DNA from: Acidimicrobiales bacterium
Lineage (GTDB): Bacteria > Actinomycetota > Acidimicrobiia > Acidimicrobiales > UBA8190
Direction: 5' to 3'
DNA length: 47,043 nt
NCBI GenBank assembly: GCA_031292675.1
Contig: JARLGQ010000115.1
Coordinates: 1 to 47,043 of the forward strand
Positions 41,836-47,043 of this stretch are shown in pieces (positions within the stretch are counted from its first letter, which is position 1; each line of letters begins with the position of its first letter). Below the pieces are notes generated by a model that saw only the letters and a list, made by a program, of their open reading frames with translations, was not told where the DNA came from and made no database searches. The translations under genes were made by a program, and so were the position numbers.

Positions 41836-42864
41836 TCATCCACAGCTTTCTGCGTAGCCGGTGGTGCCCGGTTGGTAGGCCTGTCCCGAATTCGCGTTCA
41901 CCATCAGACACGACTCGTCGACGGCGACGAAGGCGTTGGCCGGAACCTGCTTCAGCTGGTCCACCTCGGTCTCCGTCCACCTGGTGTCGGCCGTGCCCTG
42001 GAAGAACCAGTTACTGCCGTTGTCGGCCAGAATCAATCCGTAGGTCTTCATGGTGGTGATCACGGTCTGGCACATGGCCGAGCACTGCGATGCGGGGAGA
42101 CCGAAGCCGGCTGCCAGCCTGAAGCGCGCCCCCATCGGAGGACAATTGGCGTCGTTCTGACCGGCCTCATGGCGCGCCGGCCAGAGGTAGGCCTGTTGCG
42201 TGCACTGGGCCGTGAAGCGGATGGCGTGATTCATCGACCCTGACGACACCTCGTCGTAGTTGACGAGACCGGGGAGGATCGGCAGGCCCGCGGCGTCGGC
42301 GGAAGTCCAGCCTGCCGGGCGAAGAGCGTCCGATCGCAGGGCCCAAATGGCGCCTGATCCGGCTCTCGAACCCTTCTTGCCGTGGTAGTGGGTGGCGAAG
42401 AGCTCGTAGAGCGTGCACGTCGAGGGGTTCACCATGATGGCGTGACGGTCAGAGCCCCCTTCGATCGGCGTCGACCTGGACAGCGGGTACGGGCCCGGGT
42501 CGCTCTCAGACGCATACGTGAACCGCACGGAGACACGAGACTGTGAGGGAGCGACGATCTGCCACGGCAGGCCGTATGGCTTCTTCACCTTCCCGGAGGG
42601 GCCGTAGTCGGGGTGAAGAAACGCCGTCGATGCACCCATCGATGCAAGCCACCTGGCGCTGTTGGCGTTCACGGGGAGGCCCGTGATCGGCGTGTTCCAC
42701 ACGTTGTCGGCGGGGAATGCCGGGCACTGCGTTCCGGGAAGCACGGTTGCCCCGGTTTGTGCGCCCGCCGGTGCCGGAGCGGCCGCAACCACCATCCCGA
42801 CCATGATCGCCATGCCGAGCGCGGCTCGCGCCATGGCTGAAGGCCGTCGCAGGAATTCACTCAT
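41836..42864 (-). CDS. Conserved secreted protein of unknown function
   Basis: A 342-aa exported protein: signal peptide of about 36 residues ending in AGA/AQT, then a mature domain starting with CPAFPADNVWNTPITGLPV, a pattern recurring in actinobacterial and other secreted proteins without assigned function. Other features are conserved-looking Cys pairs, the segments HPDYGPSGK, SDRHAIMVNPSTC, LPGLVNYDEV and a C-terminal TWFxxxGTxDxRW-like NWFFQGTADTRW. The several His, Asp and Glu residues could form an active site but no known motif is matched. ATG 42864 has GAGGGG about 8 bp upstream. Same strand as the phosphonate operon, 91 bp downstream of it; read-through is possible but a link is not established. 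Confidence 0.75.
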   Translation of the reverse strand: MSEFLRRPSAMARAALGMAIMVGMVVAAAPAPAGAQTGATVLPGTQCPAFPADNVWNTPITGLPVNANSARWLASMGASTAFLHPDYGPSGKVKKPYGLPWQIVAPSQSRVSVRFTYASESDPGPYPLSRSTPIEGGSDRHAIMVNPSTCTLYELFATHYHGKKGSRAGSGAIWALRSDALRPAGWTSADAAGLPILPGLVNYDEVSSGSMNHAIRFTAQCTQQAYLWPARHEAGQNDANCPPMGARFRLAAGFGLPASQCSAMCQTVITTMKTYGLILADNGSNWFFQGTADTRWTETEVDQLKQVPANAFVAVDESCLMVNANSGQAYQPGTTGYAESCG

Positions 42865-42955
42865 CGCCGATCCCCTCGCCGCGCCGATCGTACATTGATC
42901 CGGGATCGTGGGGCTCAGGGACAGGGATTGCCGTCGCAAGGACGGTCCGCCGCCT

Positions 42956-43384
42956 TCAACAGCCGTCCAGGTCCTCCTCGATTCGGAGTCGCAGCCGGGC
43001 GAGGAGGTCGGAGGTCGACACGCCCGGGGAGTAGGGAACGGTCCGGAAGATCCCCATTTCCATTGGAACGCCGTAGAGCTTCGTCGCCATTTCGGCATCG
43101 AAATCGTCCCCGTGCACGACTAGGTCGATTCGGTGGGTCTTCAACCACGCCTCGTGGACCACGAGGGGAGCATCGGGGACCACCTCGTCGACGTAGCGAC
43201 ATCCAGCCACCACTGCCATCCGCTCGGCCATGGTCATGAGCGGACGACGCTTGTAGGACGCGACGGTGCCGTCGGAGTGGATGCCCACCACGAGCGCGTC
43301 CCCGAAGGCACTCGCCTTGCGCAGGAACTCAACGTGACCGGGGTGGAAGAGGTCCGCCACCATGTCCACATAGACCCGGATCAT
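42956..43384 (-). CDS. TagD/ECT-like cytidylyltransferase, phosphonate operon
   Basis: A 142-aa nucleotidyltransferase of the HxGH superfamily: YVDMVADLFHPGHVEFLRKA carries the HPGH nucleotide-binding motif at about residues 14-17, and GVSTSDLL near residue 125 corresponds to the ISTT-like second motif. RYVDEVV and VVHGDD are further family elements. Similar enzymes make CDP-glycerol or CDP-ethanolamine. In this operon the likely acceptor is 2-aminoethylphosphonate, giving a CMP-aminoethylphosphonate donor as PntC does in other bacteria. Its ATG overlaps the transaminase stop by ATGA. Substrate assignment is inference from context. Confidence 0.85.
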   Translation of the reverse strand: MIRVYVDMVADLFHPGHVEFLRKASAFGDALVVGIHSDGTVASYKRRPLMTMAERMAVVAGCRYVDEVVPDAPLVVHEAWLKTHRIDLVVHGDDFDAEMATKLYGVPMEMGIFRTVPYSPGVSTSDLLARLRLRIEEDLDGC

Positions 43385-44409
43385 GATGCGAGAATCGTGA
43401 ACAGATCCTCGATCACCTCCTCGTTCATGTCGGCCCCCATGTTTGCCACCCGGAAGATCTCGGAGCGGAGCTCGTTCTGGCCGTGGTAGATCACGTAGCC
43501 GTGCTCGAGCGCCCTGGAGAACAGGGCATCGGGGTCGCGTCCCGCCAGCCTGAACGACGTCAGGACCCAGGATCGGTGGGGTTCTTCGAGCAGCGGCTCG
43601 AAATGACGGGATCCCGCCGCCCAGACGGCGCCCGACAGCCGGCGATAGCGAGCTGGCCTGTCTTCGGATTCCAAGATGTCAAGGGCGATGTCGAGGGCGA
43701 CCATGGCCTGGACGTTCGGTGTGCTCGGTGTGCTCTCGGCGTACGCGGGCACATCGAGTACCGGGACCGTGGGATGGGAGGGAACGTCCCGCTTCCAGAG
43801 GACCGCAGCAACGCCCGGGAGTGACTCCAGGCACTTGCTGCTGTTGAAGCAGACGACATCGGCGACCCGGTCGACTTCGTGCACACCGAGCGAGCTCACC
43901 GCGTCGACGAACAGACGTGCACCGTGGCGCCGGCAGAGCTGTGCCACGGCGTGCAGTGGATTGAGGATCCCGGTAGTCGTTTCGTGATGGACCATGGCGA
44001 CCCATTCGGGTCCCTGAGCCTCGATTACGCCCTCGAGGGCCTCGAGGTCCAAGGGTGCTCCAATTGCAGAGGAGCACATTGCCACCTTGGTGCCGTCCAA
44101 GCCGGAGAGGGTCCGTTCCAAGCGCCGGCAATAAAGGCCGTTGTCCGCCACCACCACGTTGCCTCGCACGAACGACGTGAGGGCAGCGTCGACCGCGAGG
44201 GTGCCCGAACCATGCATCAGGCTGAGCGCGAACTGACCCGAATCGAATCCCAGGTGGGCCAGGATCCGTGCACGCACCCGCGCCTGGAGCTCTTCGAACT
44301 CGGGTTGGCGGTGGCAGAGCTCGACGTTGAACAGGTTCTCCTTGATGCGAGGGTCGAGATTGACGGGGCCCGGGTTGAAGAGGACCTGTCGGCGCGGCGT
44401 GAACGGCAC
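43381..44409 (-). CDS. phnW: 2-aminoethylphosphonate transaminase-like class V aminotransferase
   Basis: A 342-aa PLP enzyme similar to AEP:pyruvate and alanine:glyoxylate transaminases. Visible features: LFNPGPVNLD at the N-terminus, MHGSGTLAVDAAL (phosphate-binding loop), LFVDAVSSLG (Asp contacting the pyridine nitrogen) and NSSKCLESLPG with the Schiff-base Lys. Its neighbours make phosphonoacetaldehyde, so it probably aminates this to 2-aminoethylphosphonate. GTG 44409 has GAGGA at about 5 bp and leaves a 7-bp gap to the decarboxylase gene; the ORF track start at 44448 would overlap that gene and lacks a ribosome binding site. The symbol is given by context and similarity and is not proven. 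Confidence 0.85.
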   Translation of the reverse strand: MPFTPRRQVLFNPGPVNLDPRIKENLFNVELCHRQPEFEELQARVRARILAHLGFDSGQFALSLMHGSGTLAVDAALTSFVRGNVVVADNGLYCRRLERTLSGLDGTKVAMCSSAIGAPLDLEALEGVIEAQGPEWVAMVHHETTTGILNPLHAVAQLCRRHGARLFVDAVSSLGVHEVDRVADVVCFNSSKCLESLPGVAAVLWKRDVPSHPTVPVLDVPAYAESTPSTPNVQAMVALDIALDILESEDRPARYRRLSGAVWAAGSRHFEPLLEEPHRSWVLTSFRLAGRDPDALFSRALEHGYVIYHGQNELRSEIFRVANMGADMNEEVIEDLFTILAS

Positions 44410-44416
44410 AGAGTCC

Positions 44417-44914
44417 TCAGCGACCCACCGCAGCCCGGCCGCCGCCACCGCTTCGGCTCAACGCATCCCTGATCCGTTGGCTGTTGGCCTGTGCGGTCAG
44501 ACCCACCCGGGGCGCCTTTCCGTCCCTCGAGATCTTGACGATCTCCGTCACGCCGGGATAGGAGCCCTCCAAGGCTGCGCAGGGTTGGCTGCCCACGGAC
44601 TCGTGACATCCGTTGTCAAGGACGTAGTGATAGAGATTTGAAGGTCCATGGTCTCGCAAGGTGTGGGTCGTCCCTAGGCTCATGAGCAGAGAGCCGTCGC
44701 CGTTGATCACGACGACATCACAGGTGGCGTTGAGTGCCATCCCCAAGCCGATGGCGGGAGCCAAGCCCATGCTGCCTTGCATGTAGAACACGTCGTAGTC
44801 GTCACCAGCCTCCGCGAACACCGCCCGGCTGATGTAGCCGGTGGATGCCACGTACACTGAACCTCGCCCGTGACGATCCAGGATCTCTCGGATCGCCTGA
44901 GCCCTGGTCTTCAC
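44417..44914 (-). CDS. Phosphonopyruvate decarboxylase, TPP-binding (beta) subunit
   Basis: A 165-aa protein corresponding to the C-terminal half of ThDP-dependent decarboxylases. The ThDP/Mg motif begins at NGDGSLLMSLG and continues to the Asn in DNGCHESVGSQP; the latter segment is characteristic of phosphonopyruvate and sulfopyruvate decarboxylases. The N-terminal STGYISRAVF is the cofactor-binding start of this half. With the alpha subunit it should decarboxylate phosphonopyruvate to phosphonoacetaldehyde, the irreversible step that pulls PEP mutase forward. GTG 44914 has AGGAGG about 7 bp upstream, so it is independently translated rather than the product of a frameshift. Confidence 0.87.
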   Translation of the reverse strand: MKTRAQAIREILDRHGRGSVYVASTGYISRAVFAEAGDDYDVFYMQGSMGLAPAIGLGMALNATCDVVVINGDGSLLMSLGTTHTLRDHGPSNLYHYVLDNGCHESVGSQPCAALEGSYPGVTEIVKISRDGKAPRVGLTAQANSQRIRDALSRSGGGGRAAVGR

Positions 44915-44974
44915 CTCGGCGCCTCCTCCCGAGGACCGCTGTTGGCGGCGGGCAGCAAGGTAGCACGGGCTGAT

Positions 44975-45388
44975 TCATCCCTCATTGTTCTCCCCGGCCA
45001 CGAGGATGAAGTCGTCCCAACCCAGCAACTCGAGCAGGGAGCGGTCGATCTCCCCCATGACGCGGTGTTGCGTGAGGGTATGGCGGTGGCCCACGACCAA
45101 GAGCACATCGATCCCGTACGGGATGCACAGCGACGCCAGGGGGTTGACGGCGTGGCCCAAACCCGCGTTCTGAAGGTAGACGCACGGTTTCGCCCCGGCC
45201 AACGAGGCCCCGGCGGCGATCCCTATCGCTTCGGCCTCCCAGGTCGCCGTCACGTGGCGGTCGGCGGGGAGACGAGACAGATCGGAGATGAACCCCTTGA
45301 GGCCGCTGTCGGGCACCCCGGTGAAGAAGTCATACCCCTGGCCCAGCAGGCTGTCGAGGAGCCCGCTATCGGACGTAACGAGCCTCAT
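44975..45388 (-). CDS. Phosphonopyruvate decarboxylase, PYR-domain (alpha) subunit
   Basis: A 137-aa N-terminal-half homologue. FFTGVPDSGLKGF is a hallmark of phosphonopyruvate decarboxylases, and TWEAEAIGIAAGASLAGAKPCVYLQNAGLGHAVNP contains the Glu (WEAE) that activates the ThDP aminopyrimidine. The ATG lies inside the end of the PEP mutase gene (23-bp overlap) and follows AAGGA at short distance, so translation is coupled to the mutase. Its own stop is 60 bp before the beta-subunit start. Single-chain Ppd proteins are about 380 aa; here the same content is divided between two genes, as in ComDE-type sulfopyruvate decarboxylase. Confidence 0.88.
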   Translation of the reverse strand: MRLVTSDSGLLDSLLGQGYDFFTGVPDSGLKGFISDLSRLPADRHVTATWEAEAIGIAAGASLAGAKPCVYLQNAGLGHAVNPLASLCIPYGIDVLLVVGHRHTLTQHRVMGEIDRSLLELLGWDDFILVAGENNEG

Positions 45389-46244
45389 TTTCCTTCAGCT
45401 CGTCCACGTAGATGATCCGGAAGATCTCGTCCATGCTGACGACATGATCGTTGCCGTCGGACAGCCGCTTGTTCTTCATCAGCACGCCGAACGTCTCATG
45501 AAGAGCTTTGACGACGGCTCGGATCCCGTAATTGGCGAAGATGATCAACTTGAAGCCGGCACTGTCGAGTGTCTCGTAACTCGTGGTGTTGTATGTGGTC
45601 GGAACGCACACCAGGGGAACGGTCTCGGATCGGTGCCAGGTCTCGGCAAACTCGAGGACGGGCGCAGGATCCTTCTCCTTGTGATGGATCAGGATGCCTT
45701 CGGCTCCTTCTGCCGCATACTCTCTGGCTCTGTCCAATGCCACTTTCATGCCGAGGCCCTTGATCAGGGCCTCGGTACGTGCGATCACAGCGAAACCGGG
45801 GTCCGTTCGCTGTTCCAGCATGGCACTGATCTTCCCGCAGAACGTGCTTGATCTTTCGAGCTCCTCCTGCATGCCGGCGTAGAACGAGCATCGCTTGGGG
45901 AAGATGTTGTCTTCGATGCACATTGCACTCGCGCCCGCCTTTTCGAACTCCCTCACGAGGCGGATCGTGTTGATCGCGTTCCCACCGCCGGCATTGCCGT
46001 CGACGAGGACCGGGATCCTGACGCGGTCGACGATCTTGGAGATGACGTCGACATAGTCCTCGGTGCCGAGTATGTCCGCGTCCGGCAATCGTGCGGCCGC
46101 GTGGACCTCGAAGCTCGAGATCCAGAGCCCGTCCGCCCCCGCTTCCTCGGCGATCTTGGCCCCCATGGCGTTGTGCACGCCCATGAACACTGCGGCATGA
46201 TCTCCATGCAGGAGCTCGAGAACTGTCTTGTCAGGGAAGATCAT
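45366..46244 (-). CDS. Phosphoenolpyruvate mutase-like enzyme with variant active-site loop
   Basis: A 292-aa isocitrate-lyase/PEP-mutase superfamily barrel. Conserved parts are WISSFEVHAAARLPD, PVLVDGNAGGGN (metal-binding Asp), FAVIARTEALIKGLG (Arg) and a C-terminal helix pair. It would convert PEP to phosphonopyruvate, the entry reaction of phosphonate biosynthesis, and is the first gene of the operon. The gating loop reads EDNIFPKRCSF instead of the diagnostic EDKxxxxxNS of PEP mutases: Lys is replaced by Asn and Asn by Cys, while the second Lys and the Ser-Phe are kept. The Cys sits where lyases have KKCGH. ATG 46244 has GGAG upstream. Context strongly supports PepM, but activity needs testing. 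Confidence 0.82.
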   Translation of the reverse strand: MIFPDKTVLELLHGDHAAVFMGVHNAMGAKIAEEAGADGLWISSFEVHAAARLPDADILGTEDYVDVISKIVDRVRIPVLVDGNAGGGNAINTIRLVREFEKAGASAMCIEDNIFPKRCSFYAGMQEELERSSTFCGKISAMLEQRTDPGFAVIARTEALIKGLGMKVALDRAREYAAEGAEGILIHHKEKDPAPVLEFAETWHRSETVPLVCVPTTYNTTSYETLDSAGFKLIIFANYGIRAVVKALHETFGVLMKNKRLSDGNDHVVSMDEIFRIIYVDELKENEARYVR

Positions 46245-46545
46245 GGGATCGAAAACTCCGCTGTCGCCAAGTGAATGTTGGGAGCCGGCCTCACCTGCAT
46301 TTGTCGGCGCGGGCGATCGCCGTCGCCCTAGCGATGCTCTGCATCAGCCTGATGCATCTCCAGCCGTCGAGTCCGTCAGAACTGCACCTCGCTCGACGAG
46401 TCCAGGCCGTCTCTTGCCTCCTCAGACCTCGGTCGAACCGGTGTCCTCATCCAGAGTCACGCTACGGATGCGCTGGGCGGCTGTCTACGCCACGGGCGTT
46501 GGTTTCTCTCAACGCCGGGCCCGTCAGGTCTTCTAGGATCGGGCG
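46245..46545. other. Promoter region between divergent genes; no gene seen
   Basis: About 300 bases between the start of the phosphonate operon and the start of the partial membrane-protein gene. The ORFs here are Arg/Pro-rich shadows. Both divergent promoters must lie in this stretch; no convincing -35/-10 pair or operator was picked out by eye. Confidence 0.5.
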
Positions 46546-47043
46546 ATGTCGCCCTCGACGGTCCGCAGCTCGCTTGCCGCCGCCTTGGGCCTTGGGATCA
46601 CGATCGTGGTGGCCGCCGCTCCTTCCGCCGTGCTCGACCATCGCGCCCCGGTCCTTCGAGCCATCCTCGAGACGGCGGTGGCGCTTGTCGGGACCCTCGT
46701 CGCCCTCCTCGCGTTCGGCCGACTCCGCCGCTCCGGCAGTGTGGGGGACCTCGCGATCGTGTGCGCAGTCGCCTTGTTGGCCTGGGTGCACACGCTTTTC
46801 GGTGTGATGCCCGACCTGATCTCGCCCTATTCCGTCGGGAACGGAGTGAGCGAGAGGTTCGAGGTCTGGGGAACGATCGTCGTGAGGATCGTGGCCGGCG
46901 GGTTCCTGGTCGTCGCCGCCAACGCCTACAGACGAAGAACCACACCTGCCTCCCGGTCACGCATTCGGAAGAGCAGGCTGCTCGTGACGGCCGCCGTCAG
47001 TGTGGCGGCAATCCTGATGCTCGTCTGGTTGTCCCCCATCAAC
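46546..47043 (+). CDS. Partial membrane protein, probable sensor N-terminus
   Basis: ATG 46546 opens a frame that stays open to the last base (166 codons) and is absent from the ORF track because no stop is in the window. The translation has about five hydrophobic segments (GLGITIVVAAAPSAVL, AILETAVALVGTLVALLAF, GDLAIVCAVALLAWVHTLFG, GTIVVRIVAGGFLVVAANAY, LLVTAAVSVAAILMLVWL) linked by basic loops, the layout of the membrane-sensing part of bacterial histidine kinases or GGDEF proteins. AGGATCGG precedes the start. The effector domain lies beyond the window, so the function is open. It is divergent from the phosphonate operon. Confidence 0.75.
   Translation, partial: MSPSTVRSSLAAALGLGITIVVAAAPSAVLDHRAPVLRAILETAVALVGTLVALLAFGRLRRSGSVGDLAIVCAVALLAWVHTLFGVMPDLISPYSVGNGVSERFEVWGTIVVRIVAGGFLVVAANAYRRRTTPASRSRIRKSRLLVTAAVSVAAILMLVWLSPIN

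Noticed and set aside
44410-44448. Upstream start of the transaminase at 44448
   Set aside because: It would overlap the decarboxylase gene by 32 bp and has no ribosome binding site, while GTG 44409 has GAGGA at about 5 bp.
44915-44974. Frameshift joining the two decarboxylase halves
   Set aside because: The second half has its own GTG with AGGAGG at good spacing, the first half ends naturally, and split decarboxylases of this family are known.

Overview
The window is high-GC DNA that reads as an actinobacterial chromosome, most likely a member of the Acidimicrobiia or a relative. This is inferred from several sequence features: two intact DinB/mycothiol-dependent (MDMPI-type) genes plus one decayed copy, a LAxTG-type sorting motif, LppX-like and other lipoproteins, a DUF4389 membrane protein, frequent GTG starts, and many 4-bp ATGA/GTGA stop-start overlaps. 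No tRNA, rRNA, CRISPR array, insertion sequence or phage gene was seen. The species cannot be named from the sequence alone.

Layout. 1-2474: a partial gene running off the left edge (missed by the ORF track), two small ORFs, then a translationally coupled PAS protein and metallo-beta-lactamase-fold hydrolase. 2554-6748: an aminoglycoside-phosphotransferase-like kinase coupled to a lipocalin-like protein, a Thr-rich LAFTG surface protein, a decayed MDMPI-family gene and a GTGNT-repeat membrane protein. 6792-11829 (minus): an export operon of lipoprotein, adaptor, ATPase and MacB-like permease; the adaptor carries a peptidoglycan-binding domain and about four Calx-beta domains between its two half-barrels. 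11995-21580 (minus): a cell-surface operon with two membrane glycosyltransferases and a 1717-aa exported protein made of a PQQ-like beta-propeller plus six beta-sandwich modules, the last three repeating at exactly 603 bp. 22248-26994: VOC protein, MDMPI protein, secreted NHL-like propeller, a frameshifted GNAT pseudogene, a D-2-hydroxyacid dehydrogenase and a COG4315-type lipoprotein. 27168-30482: a CHASE-GGDEF-EAL protein with a degenerate GGDEF half and an intact EAL half. 30529-36986: FemAB/CelD-like acyltransferase, LppX-like lipoprotein, MDMPI protein, methyltransferase, PurU, a single-domain response regulator and a three-helix membrane protein. 37033-39527: an alcohol dehydrogenase and DUF4389 gene divergent from a TetR regulator, with two operator-like palindromes embedded in a near-consensus promoter. 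39584-42864: two large secreted proteins, one with a lysyl-oxidase-like domain.

42956-46244 (minus) is the most interesting region: a compact five-gene phosphonate pathway. It encodes a PEP mutase homologue, a two-subunit phosphonopyruvate decarboxylase, a 2-aminoethylphosphonate transaminase-like PLP enzyme and a TagD/ECT-like cytidylyltransferase. Together they could take PEP to phosphonopyruvate, phosphonoacetaldehyde, 2-aminoethylphosphonate and then CMP-aminoethylphosphonate, a donor for phosphonate-decorated lipid or glycan. The mutase departs from the canonical EDKxxxxxNS signature (it reads EDNIFPKRCS), placing Cys where lyases of the superfamily have their catalytic Cys. The window ends inside a membrane-protein gene on the plus strand (46546 onward) that the ORF track also missed.

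Gene calls rest on reading the translations and family motifs by eye; no database search was run.
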